The notes under the pieces: model-generated
Databases searched by the model: none
Seen by the model: only the letters and a program-made list of their open reading frames with translations
What the model was told of the DNA's origin: nothing
Made by a program: the position numbers and the translations under genes
Shown here: positions 16,213-25,916 of the stretch, one piece after another
How the letters are laid out: each line of letters starts with the position of its first letter
Position numbering within the stretch: the stretch's first letter is position 1
Origin: Nocardioides agariphilus
GTDB taxonomy: Bacteria > Actinomycetota > Actinomycetes > Propionibacteriales > Nocardioidaceae
DNA: 44,056 bases
Assembly (NCBI RefSeq): GCF_015352445.1
Contig: NZ_JADKPO010000037.1
Coordinates: 1 to 44,056 of the forward strand
Direction: 5' to 3'

Positions 16213-17406
16213 CTACCCGCCCGTGGTCTCGTTGGAGTCCTCCTGGACGTGCTGGCCGGCGCCGTCGGAGTCGTCGAGCCACCCCTCGGGGAGGGCAACC
16301 TTGGCCCGGGGCGATCCCTGCCGTCCGCGCGGGTTGCCGAGCTCGGAGACCGGGAACGGCTCGTCGGGATCGAGGTCGGCCAGCAGCAGGTCGAGGGTCG
16401 CGAGCGAGTCGACCAGCGCCAGCGAGTGGCGCAGGGTGCCGCCCGCGCGGAAGCCCTTGAGGTACCACGACACGTGCTTGCGAAACTCCTTGCAGCCGCG
16501 CTCCTCCCCCATGTGCTCGCACAGGAGCTCGGCGTGCCGACGCATCACCTCTCGCACCTCGCCGAGGTCGGGCAGCCGCGGTCTCGACCCGCTCGACCAC
16601 TGGGAGTGCGCAGCGAACGCCGCCGCCAGGTCCCGGAAGAGCCACGGCCGTCCGAGGCAGCCCCGACCGACCACGACGCCGGCCGCTCCCGTCTGCTCGA
16701 CCATGCGCACGGCGTCGCCCGCCTCCCAGATGTCGCCGTTGCCGAGCACCGGGATGGATACGTGGGCGACCAGGGACGCGATAGCCGACCAGTCGGCCTC
16801 TCCCGAGTAGGACTGCGCCACGGTGCGGCCGTGCAGCGCGATCGCCGCGCAGCCGGAGTCCTCGGCGATCCGGCCGGCGTCGAGGTAGGTCAGGTGGTCC
16901 TCGTCGATGCCCTTGCGGGTCTTCATCGTCACCGGCACGCCGTACGGCGTCGCCGCCCCGACCGCGGAGGTGAGGATCTCACCGAGCAGCCCGCGCTTCC
17001 ACGGCAGCGCTCCCCCACCTCCCTTGCGGGTCACCTTGGGGACCGGGCAGCCGAAGTTGAGGTCGATGTGAGCGACGCCGTACTCCGCACACAGGATCTC
17101 GGCGGCCTTGCCGACGTAGACCGGGTCCGTGCCGTAGAGCTGGACCGACCGGATCTTCTCCAGGTCGTCGAAGACCAGCATCTTCAGCGTCGTCTCGTCT
17201 CGCTCGACGAGCCCGCGCGAGGTGATCATCTCGCAGACGTAGAGACCCGCACCCTGCTCCGCGCACAACCGGCGGTACGCCGCGTTGGTGATTCCGGCCA
17301 TCGGCGCCAGCACCACCGGGGTCTCCACCGTCAGCGACCCGAGGGTCAGCGACGTGGGGAGGGCTGGCACGGCCGTGGAGCTGGACACCGGGTCATTGTG
17401 CGGCAT
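16213..17406 (-). CDS. dusB: tRNA-dihydrouridine synthase B
   Basis: 397 residues, FMN-dependent enzyme reducing specific uridines in the tRNA D-loop. The TIM barrel shows LAPMAGITNAAYRRLC near residue 33, the catalytic cysteine in NFGCPVPKVTRKGGG (C120), a substrate loop ALHGRT, the phosphate-binding NGDI and VGRGCLGRPW. The C-terminus carries a family helical domain and an extra acidic tail (about 375-397). The ATG at 17406 lies two bases after the TspO stop, so it is almost certainly translated from the same transcript. Length is slightly above the usual 320-380. Confidence 0.95.
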   Translation of the reverse strand: MPHNDPVSSSTAVPALPTSLTLGSLTVETPVVLAPMAGITNAAYRRLCAEQGAGLYVCEMITSRGLVERDETTLKMLVFDDLEKIRSVQLYGTDPVYVGKAAEILCAEYGVAHIDLNFGCPVPKVTRKGGGGALPWKRGLLGEILTSAVGAATPYGVPVTMKTRKGIDEDHLTYLDAGRIAEDSGCAAIALHGRTVAQSYSGEADWSAIASLVAHVSIPVLGNGDIWEAGDAVRMVEQTGAAGVVVGRGCLGRPWLFRDLAAAFAAHSQWSSGSRPRLPDLGEVREVMRRHAELLCEHMGEERGCKEFRKHVSWYLKGFRAGGTLRHSLALVDSLATLDLLLADLDPDEPFPVSELGNPRGRQGSPRAKVALPEGWLDDSDGAGQHVQEDSNETTGG

Positions 17407-17408
17407 CC

Positions 17409-17882
17409 CTAGTTACGGCGGGCGATCGCGGCGTTGAGCGCGGCCGCGAAGGCGTTCCAGGCGACGTAGGGCACCAGGGCGCGAGACGCAGCGGGATCGA
17501 GTCGGCGCACCTTGTCCGCCAAGAGGACGGTGGAGGCCTCCAGGACCACGACCTCGACGAGAGCCGACCGCGGGCTTCGCGCGGTGAAGAACAGCCACGA
17601 CCATCCGGCGTTGAGCGCCATGTTGACCCAGAGCTGCCGCTCGAGCGCGTGGGCCTCGTCCCGCGACGGTGCGGCCGCCATGGCTCTGGCCGTGCCTGCT
17701 GCCGTCAGCGCGTAGAGGCCCGTCCACACCGGACCGAACAGCCAGGCAGGCGGCTGCCAGGCGGGCTTGGCGAGCCCGACGTACCACGCCGAGGTCGGCT
17801 TGGTGCCCAGGCCGCCGACGACCGCTGCGGCGAGGACCGGGGGCACGGTGCGGCGCAGGTGCGAGCGCCAGTGGGGCCTCAT
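17409..17882 (-). CDS. TspO/MBR family membrane protein
   Basis: 157 residues and five membrane helices. Family signatures are KPAWQPPAWLFGPVWTGLYA (about 39-58), NAGWSWLFF (91-99) and WNAFAAALNAAIARRN at the end. TspO proteins bind porphyrins and other tetrapyrroles and are linked to oxidative and light stress. ATG 17882 overlaps the SDR stop by 4 bp, and dusB starts two bases after its stop, so it is the middle of a tightly coupled run SRPBCC-SDR-TspO-dusB. Confidence 0.93.
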   Translation of the reverse strand: MRPHWRSHLRRTVPPVLAAAVVGGLGTKPTSAWYVGLAKPAWQPPAWLFGPVWTGLYALTAAGTARAMAAAPSRDEAHALERQLWVNMALNAGWSWLFFTARSPRSALVEVVVLEASTVLLADKVRRLDPAASRALVPYVAWNAFAAALNAAIARRN

Positions 17883-18856
17883 CCGGTGATTCCCGTCTGC
17901 TCGGCGACCCACGCCCACATCCGGTCGACGTCGCCGGCTCGCGGACGGGTTCGGGGAAGGAAGTGCGTCGGGCGCTGCCGGCGGTCGTGCCACAGCCCGC
18001 CTCCCGGCGGTGCCGGCTGCACGGCAGACAGCCACACCGTCGTGTCGGCGCCGCCAGGACCGTCTCGGAGGATCGGCTTGGTGAGGCGGTCGAAGCGAGG
18101 CAGCGACTCGGCGACGCCGGGCGTCGCCGCCCACCCCGGGTGCGTCGCCCAGACCAGGCAGCCGTCGGGGGCCCAGCGCTGCTGGAGGATCGGCAGGAGC
18201 TCGACCTGCGCCCGCTTGCTCCGGGCATAGGCCTCGGTCGGCGAGTAGCTGCCTCGGAGGTACTCCGGGTCATCCGCGCGCAGCGCTTGGGCATACATCC
18301 CGCCCGAGGTCACCAGCATGACCCGTGCCCCACCACTGGCCGCGAAGCTGGGCCGCAGCAGCTCGGTCATCAGGACCGGACCCAGCACGTGCACGGCCGT
18401 CGCGAGCTCGTGGCCCTGCGGCGACTCGGTCCGCTTCGGCGGCATCACGCCTGCGTTGTGCACGAGCACGTCGAGCCGATGCCCGGACGCGACGAACGAA
18501 CCGGCGAACCGCTTCACGTCGTCGAGGTCGCCGACGTCGCACCGGTGCACCTCGACCACGGCCGAGGGTGTGGCGGCGGAGATCCGCGCGACCACGCCCC
18601 TGGCCTTCTCCTCGTCGCGGACCACGAGGTGCACGCGTGCGCCGAGGGCGGCGACACCCAGTGCCGTGGCCAGGCCCAGCCCGGAGGTCGCGCCGGTGAC
18701 TGCCACGTCGCGGCCGAGCAAGGCACCCGGCGGCGGGTCGGAGGGCCAGCCGGGCAGCCGTGAGCGGACACCGAGGCCGATGCGGGAGAACCCGAGGACG
18801 ACGCTCCGGTCCAGGGCCGAGTCGAGGAGGCGAGGCAGGGAACCCGAGAGGGTCAC
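17879..18856 (-). CDS. short-chain dehydrogenase/reductase
   Basis: 325 residues. A 50-residue N-terminal extension precedes the NAD(P)-binding TGATSGLG (54-61); then DVGDLDDV, VHNAGVM (132-138), catalytic S184 and Y210-x3-K214 (AYARSK) complete the classical SDR active site. The extension and the disordered basic C-terminus (RQRPTHFLPRTR) resemble human RDH/WWOX-like SDRs acting on lipids or retinoids, but the substrate is unknown. GTG 18856 overlaps the SRPBCC stop by 4 bp. It overlaps TspO at the other end. Confidence 0.93.
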   Translation of the reverse strand: MTLSGSLPRLLDSALDRSVVLGFSRIGLGVRSRLPGWPSDPPPGALLGRDVAVTGATSGLGLATALGVAALGARVHLVVRDEEKARGVVARISAATPSAVVEVHRCDVGDLDDVKRFAGSFVASGHRLDVLVHNAGVMPPKRTESPQGHELATAVHVLGPVLMTELLRPSFAASGGARVMLVTSGGMYAQALRADDPEYLRGSYSPTEAYARSKRAQVELLPILQQRWAPDGCLVWATHPGWAATPGVAESLPRFDRLTKPILRDGPGGADTTVWLSAVQPAPPGGGLWHDRRQRPTHFLPRTRPRAGDVDRMWAWVAEQTGITG

Positions 18857-19299
18857 CGGTCCGCCCTCGCCTCGAGGGTGTCGCGCAGCTGGGTCTCGGT
18901 GTCGTCGGCCAGCTTGTTGAGGAAGGGCGTCAGCAACGGCGAGACGACCGATGCGATGCCCTTGAAGGTCATCTCGGCGCGGTACTCGACGCTCGCGCCC
19001 CCCGAAGCGGTGGTGGTGACGGTCACCGTGTCGGTGCTGACCACGGTCTTGTTGCCGCCGGTGATGACGAACTGCCGCCCCGGCACGAGCTTCTCGACCT
19101 CGTAGTCAAGCGAGGTCTCCCTGCCCAGGAACTTCGAGACGTTCAGGTAGCGGGTGCCGACCCCTCCGTCGCCGGCTCGCCGCTCGCAGCGGACCGTGCC
19201 GGAGTCCCACTCCTCGGCGTGCTCGAAGTCGAGGAGGTAGTCGAAGACCGACGCCGCGTCCCAGCGGGTGGTCACCGTGCGCACCAAGAGATGACTCAT
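18853..19299 (-). CDS. SRPBCC (START-like) family protein
   Basis: 148 residues. The pattern HLLVRTVTTRWDAASVFDYL at the N-terminus, central beta strands and a C-terminal helix (SPLLTPFLNKLADDTETQLR) match the polyketide-cyclase/SRPBCC fold, a cavity for hydrophobic ligands. ATG 19299 is preferred over the open frame to 19326. It is the first of the coupled SRPBCC-SDR-TspO set, so a ligand-binding or cyclase-like step before an SDR-catalysed reduction is plausible (inference). Confidence 0.88.
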   Translation of the reverse strand: MSHLLVRTVTTRWDAASVFDYLLDFEHAEEWDSGTVRCERRAGDGGVGTRYLNVSKFLGRETSLDYEVEKLVPGRQFVITGGNKTVVSTDTVTVTTTASGGASVEYRAEMTFKGIASVVSPLLTPFLNKLADDTETQLRDTLEARADR

Positions 19300-19348
19300 G
19301 GGACAAACCTTAGACAGACACACCAACCGCGACGCCCGGCCGGGCCGC

Positions 19349-20029
19349 TCAGCTCTTGCCGGACTTCCTCGGCGGCTTCGGCTCCTGGACCTTGCCGACC
19401 CACCTGACCGGGTTGAACTTCGGCGTGGCCCGGAAGGCGACCGCTGCCAGCTTGCCGTGCTTGGGCACCAGATAGGCCTGGCAGATGGTCACCTTCTGCC
19501 CGGCAACGAAGCCCGCGGGCAGGCTGAGGCTCGGGCAGGGGTCGAAGTCGGTCTTGAACTCGCTGGACTCGACGAAGGCACCCGCGCCGTCGAGGACGAA
19601 CAATGGGACGCGCAGGCCGCCCAGGTCGGCGTCGCCGAGGTTGGCCACCGTCGCGGTGACGTAGTAGAGCGAGGAGCGGCGGCCCGCCTTGTCGAGCTGC
19701 CAGTTGGCGAGGTCGGAGATCTTGGCGTGCACGAGCTTGCGGACCTTGACCGCGAGGACGCCGACCTGGCCGTCCTCGAGCTTCCAGGCGATGCTGGCCG
19801 ACTCGCCGAGTCCCAGCTCGCTGCCCGGGTCTGCCAGCACGACGCCATCGGGTACGGGGAGGTACGGCGTGGGGTCGGCGTCGCCGGCAGTGCCGTCGCT
19901 CCCGCTCGACGGGCCTCCGGCACCTGGCCCGTTGTCGCCGCTCGCGCCCACGTTGCACGCAGCGAGAAGCAGCACCGCGACGAGGACCGCTGCCACGGTC
20001 GCGGCCCTCGAGGCCCGGCGGGTCGGCAC
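19349..20029 (-). CDS. predicted lipoprotein encoded next to glyS
   Basis: 226 residues starting at GTG 20029, only four bases after glyS. The signal peptide ends in a lipobox LLAAC (C25), followed by a Gly/Ser/Asp-rich linker. The remainder is beta-rich with YYVTATVANLGD, suggesting an Ig-like domain of the DUF4352 kind. Two further cysteines (DPCPS, TICQA) may form a disulfide. It is anchored outside the membrane; ligand and role are unknown. Confidence 0.85.
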   Translation of the reverse strand: MPTRRASRAATVAAVLVAVLLLAACNVGASGDNGPGAGGPSSGSDGTAGDADPTPYLPVPDGVVLADPGSELGLGESASIAWKLEDGQVGVLAVKVRKLVHAKISDLANWQLDKAGRRSSLYYVTATVANLGDADLGGLRVPLFVLDGAGAFVESSEFKTDFDPCPSLSLPAGFVAGQKVTICQAYLVPKHGKLAAVAFRATPKFNPVRWVGKVQEPKPPRKSGKS

Positions 20030-20033
20030 CGGC

Positions 20034-21443
<1,410 letters not shown>

Positions 21444-21503
21444 GGTGGAGCTCCTGGTCTGGCTATCTGGCTGGCCGGCTGGCTGCCGGTCGGGTCGAAG
21501 GGC

Positions 21504-21839
21504 TCAGCCTAACGAGCGCGGGTCCGTCGAACGCATTCGGGAGATGTTGAGGTCGGTCCCGGGCTCGACGACCTCGTAGGCACTCGGCTCGTCGATCGCC
21601 CGGCTCAAGACCGGCACTGCGGTCAGCTTCACGTCGTAGGCGGACAGGGACCTCCGGTAGGCACCGACGCTCTCCCACTCGGTCGTCAGCACCCACAGCT
21701 CCGGGTCGTCGGCGTTGCGGCCGATGCGGCTGTGGAGGTGTCCGGGCCGTGCCGCGAGCGTCGCGCGCGCTGCCTGGAGGTCATCGCGGAACTGCTGTTG
21801 TTGCGTATGAGGCACCCGGAACCGGTTCACCACGATCAC
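21504..21839 (-). CDS. antibiotic biosynthesis monooxygenase (ABM)-domain protein
   Basis: 111 residues from GTG 21839. The pattern VNRFRVP...F...L...PG...GRNADDPELWVLTTEWESVG...YDVKLTAVP is the small ferredoxin-like ABM fold, which works as a dimer and includes cofactor-free monooxygenases and heme-degrading enzymes. Catalytic specificity cannot be read from sequence. An open frame extends upstream to 22112, but it runs through a palindromic repeat and into the opposite-strand sulfatase, so it is not the start. Confidence 0.82.
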   Translation of the reverse strand: MIVVNRFRVPHTQQQQFRDDLQAARATLAARPGHLHSRIGRNADDPELWVLTTEWESVGAYRRSLSAYDVKLTAVPVLSRAIDEPSAYEVVEPGTDLNISRMRSTDPRSLG

Positions 21840-21868
21840 CAGCGAAGCGTAGGCCGCTCCGGTCCGCA

Positions 21869-21957
21869 GGTTGAGGTGCGAGCGTGCGAGCCTCGAAACC
21901 AAGGGCGCCGCCGGGGTGGTTTCGAGGCTCGTCGCTGGCGCTCCTCGCACCTCAACC
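21869..21957. repeat. long imperfect palindrome, variant of the dispersed REP-like unit
   Basis: GGTTGAGGTGCGAG...GAGCCTCGAAACC (21869-21900) is the inverse of GGTTTCGAGGCTC...CTCGCACCTCAACC (21918-21957), with a loop of about 17 bases. It shares TTTCGAG and CCTCAACC with the other copies but uses different middle sequence. It sits between the divergent ABM and sulfatase genes. Confidence 0.85.
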
Positions 21958-21990
21958 GCCGATCCGCCCGTGGGTCCTACAGTGGCGCCC

Positions 21991-24303
21991 GTGCCTGCCA
22001 CGCCCGACCGCTCCCGGTTGCCCCTCGACGTCGACACCACCGCCCGTCCGATCCGACCGGTGGAGACCGAACCGGGCTCCCCCAACGTCGTGGTCGTGCT
22101 CATCGACGACATGGGGTTCGGCGCGTCCTCGGCCTACGGCGGGCCCTGCGAGATGCCGACGGCCCAACGGCTGGCCGACGAGGGCCTGCGCTACAGCCGC
22201 TTCCACGTCACTCCCCTGTGCTCGCCGACTCGCCAGGCCCTGATGACCGGCCGCAACCACCACACGGTCGGGATGGGCGTCACCAGCGAGATGTCGACGC
22301 CAGAGCCCGGCTACCACGGCTACCGCCCGGCGAGCGCCGCGACGATCGCGCAGATCCTCAGCGGCAACGGCTACTGCACCGCGGCCGTCGGGAAGTGGCA
22401 CCAGACGCCGCCGGTCGAGGTCAGCCCGTCCGGTCCGTTCCCCCGCTGGCCGATGGGCGAGGGCTTCGACTTCTTCTACGGCTTCATGGGTGCCGAGATG
22501 AACCACTGGTACCCCCAGCTCTACCAGGGCCGCTACCCCGTCGAGCCGGACCGGCTGCCCGAGGACGGCTACCACCTCTCCGAGGACCTCATCGACAACG
22601 CCATCGCATGGGTGGAGAACCAGCACACCATCACGCCCGATCGGCCGTTCTTCGCCTACGTCGCCCTCGGCGCCACCCACGCGCCGTTCCACGTCGCTCC
22701 CGAGTGGCGCGACAAGTACGCCGGGCGCTTCGACGCCGGCTGGGACGCCCAGCGCGAGCAGACCCTGGCGCGGCAAAAGGAGCTGGGCATCGTCCCGGAG
22801 TCGGCCGCGCTCGCGCCCTGGGCCGAGGGCGTCCCGCACTGGGAGGAGCTCGACGAGACCGAGCGGCGCGTAGCCGCGAGGTTCATGGAGACCTACGCCG
22901 GCTTCGCCGAGCACGCCGACGTGCAGGTCGGGCGACTGGTCGACGCGCTCGAGGAGATGGGCGTCCTGGACGACACGCTGGTCTTCTACCTGCTGGGCGA
23001 CAACGGGGCATCGGGCGAGGGCGGCCCGCGCGGCACGTTCAGGGAGCACCTGGTCGGTCACGGCATCCAGGACGACACGGCCGACATGGCCGCACGGCTC
23101 GACACCCTCGGTGACGCCACGACGTACGCCATCTACCCGGCGGGCTGGGCGCTCGCCATGAACACGCCCTACCCCTGGACCAAGCAGGTCGCGCACCTCG
23201 GCGGCACGCGCGACGGCATGATCGTGCGCTGGGGCAACGGCATCGCCGCGCGCGGCGAGATCCGGCACCAGTGGCACCACGTCATCGACGTGCTGCCGAC
23301 GATCCTCGAGGCGACCGGCCTGGACGCACCGGAGTCGTTCGGCGGCGTCGAGCAGCAGCCGATCGAGGGCACCAGCCTGCGCTACTCCTTCGACGCTGCC
23401 GACGCTCCTGAACGGCACACCACGCAGTACTTCGAGATGATCGGCAACCGCGGCGTCTACCACGAGGGCTGGACCGCGGTGACGCGCCACGGCATCCCGT
23501 GGGAGATGGTCGACACCCCCAAGCGTCCCTTCGACGAGGACGTCTGGGAGCTCTACGACCACAGCGAGGACTGGAGCCAGGCGCACGACATCGCCGCCGA
23601 GCACCCCGACCGCCTCCGCGAGATGAAGGAGCTCTTCCAGCGCGAGGCGGAGAAGTACCACGTGCTGCCGCTGGACGACCGGGTGACCGAGCGCGAGAAC
23701 CCCGAGGTGGCCGGTCGCCTCGACCTCCACGGCGGCCGCTCCACCCTGAGCTTCGGTCCGCGCATCGGCCGGCTGAGCGAGGAGGCGGCCCCCAACGTCA
23801 AGAACCGCTCCCACGTGATCACGGCCGACCTCGAGCTGGTCGCCGGCACCAGTGGCGTGGTGGTCGCGCAAGGCGGTCGTTTCGGTGGTTGGTCCCTCTA
23901 CGCTGTCGACGGCGTGCCGCACTACGCCTACAACTACGTGGGTCGCGACCTGACGGTCGTCCGGGGCGAGCAGCCGATGACCCCGGGACGTCACGAGGTC
24001 GTGGTGCGATTCGACTACGACGGCGGGCCACCCGGCAGCGGTGCGCAGGTCGGCCTCGAGGTCGACGGCGTGGCTGTCGGCGCGGGTCGGGTGCCGGTGA
24101 CGACCGCCTACTACTTCTCCTTCGACGAGACCTTCAACGTCGGCGTCGACCGCGGGACACCCGTGGTCGACGACTACCTGCCCGTCCGCAACCGGTTCGA
24201 GGGGCTCATCCACCGGGTCCGCTTCGACCTGGGACCCGTCGGCGAGTCGACCTCCGACGAGGAGCGGGCCGGACGCATCCGGGCTCACCTGACGCACCAA
24301 TGA
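21991..24303 (+). CDS. Cys-type arylsulfatase
   Basis: 770 residues. The sulfatase signature LCSPTRQALMTGRNHHTVG contains C77, the cysteine converted to formylglycine, followed by the invariant Pro-x-Arg. Metal ligands are in VVVLIDDMGFG (D39, D40) and LLGDNGASGE; TKQVAHLGGTRD supplies further active-site residues. After the catalytic domain (about 30-560) there is a beta-rich C-terminal region of about 200 residues, as in large actinobacterial AtsA-type enzymes. It hydrolyses sulfate esters; no signal peptide is visible, so it is probably cytoplasmic. GTG 21991 was chosen because earlier starts translate the palindrome. The activating enzyme follows with a 4-bp overlap. Confidence 0.94.
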   Translation: MPATPDRSRLPLDVDTTARPIRPVETEPGSPNVVVVLIDDMGFGASSAYGGPCEMPTAQRLADEGLRYSRFHVTPLCSPTRQALMTGRNHHTVGMGVTSEMSTPEPGYHGYRPASAATIAQILSGNGYCTAAVGKWHQTPPVEVSPSGPFPRWPMGEGFDFFYGFMGAEMNHWYPQLYQGRYPVEPDRLPEDGYHLSEDLIDNAIAWVENQHTITPDRPFFAYVALGATHAPFHVAPEWRDKYAGRFDAGWDAQREQTLARQKELGIVPESAALAPWAEGVPHWEELDETERRVAARFMETYAGFAEHADVQVGRLVDALEEMGVLDDTLVFYLLGDNGASGEGGPRGTFREHLVGHGIQDDTADMAARLDTLGDATTYAIYPAGWALAMNTPYPWTKQVAHLGGTRDGMIVRWGNGIAARGEIRHQWHHVIDVLPTILEATGLDAPESFGGVEQQPIEGTSLRYSFDAADAPERHTTQYFEMIGNRGVYHEGWTAVTRHGIPWEMVDTPKRPFDEDVWELYDHSEDWSQAHDIAAEHPDRLREMKELFQREAEKYHVLPLDDRVTERENPEVAGRLDLHGGRSTLSFGPRIGRLSEEAAPNVKNRSHVITADLELVAGTSGVVVAQGGRFGGWSLYAVDGVPHYAYNYVGRDLTVVRGEQPMTPGRHEVVVRFDYDGGPPGSGAQVGLEVDGVAVGAGRVPVTTAYYFSFDETFNVGVDRGTPVVDDYLPVRNRFEGLIHRVRFDLGPVGESTSDEERAGRIRAHLTHQ

Positions 24304-25193
24304 GCCACTGCTGCTCCCCGTCGCGCGAGCCCGACTCCTCGGGGGTCGACGTGCGAGGCCGGCCACGGCCGAGCCTGGAGACCACGGCGACAGGGCTGGT
24401 CCCCATCCAGGGCGGTCGGGTCCGGGTAGGCAGCACTGACCCTGACTTCCCCGAGGAGTGGCCGGTGCGCGAGGTCGAGCTGCCGGCGTACCGGATCGCG
24501 CGCTGCGCGGTCTCCAACGCCGAGTACGCCGAGTTCGTGGCCGCAACCGCCTACCGCTCCGACGCCGAGACCTACGGGTCCTCCTTCGTCTTCGCGGGCC
24601 TCCTGCCCGACGACTTCCCACCCACGCGCGGCGTCGCGGCCGCGCCGTGGTGGCGAGAGGTGGTCGGGGCCGACTGGGCGCACCCCGAGGGTCCGCACTC
24701 CTCGACCGACGGCCGGGAGGACCACCCCGTGGTGCACGTGTCGCGCCACGACGCCGAGGCCTACGCCGCCTGGCGGGGCGGTCGGCTGCCCACCGAGGAC
24801 GAGTGGGAGCAGGCCGCCCGCGGTGGGCTGGTCGACGTCCCGTTCCCGTGGGGTGCCGACCTGGAACCGGGCGGCGAGCACCGCATGAACGTCTGGCAGG
24901 GCACCTTCCCCACCGAGAACACCGCGGCCGACGGCTGGCGGGGCACGTGTCCCGTGGACGCCTTCGCGCCCAACGGCCTCGGGCTGCACAACACCACGGG
25001 CAACGTGTGGGAGTGGTGCTCCGGCCCGTGGTCGGCGACCCACCCCGACGACCCCCAGGGCGGGGTCAGCCGCGGGGGTTCCTACCTGTGCCACGCGTCG
25101 TACTGCCGCCGCTATCGCGTCTCGGCCCGCCAGCAGCACTCCCCCGACTCGAGCGCGGGCAACCTCGGCTTCCGGCTGGCCGCCGACGCCTGA
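24300..25193 (+). CDS. formylglycine-generating enzyme (SUMF1/FGE family)
   Basis: 297 residues. It oxidises the signature cysteine of its sulfatase partner to formylglycine, using copper and oxygen. The family domain shows GGRVRVGSTDPDFPEE, NAEYAEFV, GGRLPTEDEWEQAARGG, NTTGNVWEWC, and the paired active-site cysteines in GGSYLCHASYCRRYR (C264 and C269). ATG 24300 overlaps the sulfatase stop (ATGA), so both proteins are made together. The N-terminus (MSHCCSPSR) has an additional Cys pair that could handle metal (inference). No signal peptide is visible, consistent with action on the unfolded sulfatase in the cytoplasm. Confidence 0.95.
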   Translation: MSHCCSPSREPDSSGVDVRGRPRPSLETTATGLVPIQGGRVRVGSTDPDFPEEWPVREVELPAYRIARCAVSNAEYAEFVAATAYRSDAETYGSSFVFAGLLPDDFPPTRGVAAAPWWREVVGADWAHPEGPHSSTDGREDHPVVHVSRHDAEAYAAWRGGRLPTEDEWEQAARGGLVDVPFPWGADLEPGGEHRMNVWQGTFPTENTAADGWRGTCPVDAFAPNGLGLHNTTGNVWEWCSGPWSATHPDDPQGGVSRGGSYLCHASYCRRYRVSARQQHSPDSSAGNLGFRLAADA

Positions 25194-25201
25194 ACGTCGG
25201 C

Positions 25202-25486
25202 TCAGCCCGCGGTCACGCCCAGGAGCGCGACCAGGCCGAGCAACAGGATCCCGAGGACCAGGACCAGTCCCGTCACGGCGAGCTGGCTCTGGCGGCTCAG
25301 CCACACGAACGCGACCACCGCGGCCGTGCCGACCAGCGTGACGAGCAGCGGAAGGGTGCCGACGCCGCGGGCCGCCAGGTGGGCGACCAGGAGGCCGGTC
25401 GCGAGCAGCGACAGGGCCGTACGCCGCCACGACAGCAAGGTGCGCTCGTACTGGTCGTGCGCGTCGTCGCTCATCCCCGTGCTCAT
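25202..25486 (-). CDS. DUF202 family small membrane protein
   Basis: 94 residues (90 if ATG 25474 is used). QYERTLLSWRRTALSLLATG is the family motif (R-T-x-L-x-W-x-R-T), followed by three membrane helices. Function unknown; a yeast relative is part of the vacuolar transporter chaperone complex. It follows a longer DUF202 gene on the same strand, an arrangement frequent in actinobacteria. The start region is remarkable: an 11-bp tandem repeat creates several ATG codons directly upstream. Confidence 0.85.
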   Translation of the reverse strand: MSTGMSDDAHDQYERTLLSWRRTALSLLATGLLVAHLAARGVGTLPLLVTLVGTAAVVAFVWLSRQSQLAVTGLVLVLGILLLGLVALLGVTAG

Positions 25487-25529
25487 CGGGGGCTCATCGG
25501 GGGCTCATCGCGGGCTCATCGCGGGGTCA
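25475..25529 (-). repeat. 11-bp tandem repeat giving three chained five-codon mini-ORFs
   Basis: On the minus strand ATGAGCCCGCG, ATGAGCCCCCG and ATGAGCCCCCG follow one another (ATGs at 25519, 25508, 25497), then ATGAGCACGGGG at 25486. Each ATG reads Met-Ser-Pro-Arg-stop, and each TGA overlaps the next ATG as ATGA. The last stop overlaps the in-frame start of the downstream DUF202 gene, while the upstream DUF202 gene ends at 25527. Confidence 0.85.
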
Positions 25530-25901
25530 CAGCAGCAGCACCACCAGGCCGACAGCGACTGCCATCATCGCCAGCGCGATCCACGCGAGCACGACGGTCG
25601 AAGGCAGCGGTTGCCGCAACCGCATCGCACGCTCGGTCGCGGCCCATCGCAGCCAGGCCGCCGTCGCACCGAGCAGTCCCAGGACCACCAAGGTCACCGC
25701 TACCGCTGTCTGCACGCCGCGTGGCCCGTCCAGGTCGACGGCGTCGAGCGCGACACCACCGGCCAGCAGTGCCAGCGAGGTACGTACCCACGCCAAGAAG
25801 GTCCGCTCGTTGGCGAGGCTGAACCGGAAGTCGGGTTCCGACCCGACGCCGTAGACGCGTGCGGGCCAGCGAGTCGGCCGAGAGGTGGAGTCGTCACTCA
25901 C
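25527..25901 (-). CDS. DUF202 (YidH-type) family membrane protein
   Basis: 124 residues with the motif SLANERTFLAWVRTSLALLAGG (about 28-49) and three membrane helices (about 38-58, 65-85, 100-122). It is the longer of a DUF202 pair and is encoded first; the shorter partner begins about 40 bp after its stop. The two may form a hetero-oligomer (inference). Its start lies 15 bp from the EamA gene stop, so all three genes may share a transcript from the MarR-controlled region. Confidence 0.87.
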   Translation of the reverse strand: MSDDSTSRPTRWPARVYGVGSEPDFRFSLANERTFLAWVRTSLALLAGGVALDAVDLDGPRGVQTAVAVTLVVLGLLGATAAWLRWAATERAMRLRQPLPSTVVLAWIALAMMAVAVGLVVLLL

Positions 25902-25916
25902 GCGCTCATCTTGCCG

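Noticed and set aside
21871-21990. Earlier start for the sulfatase
   Set aside because: This would translate the palindromic repeat; the sequence has no signal peptide and the sulfatase domain begins well after 21991.
21952-24621. Very long open frame on the minus strand opposite the sulfatase and FGE genes
   Set aside because: It arises from high-GC codon use on the true strand; its translation is low-complexity and has no recognisable domain, while the plus strand carries intact active sites.
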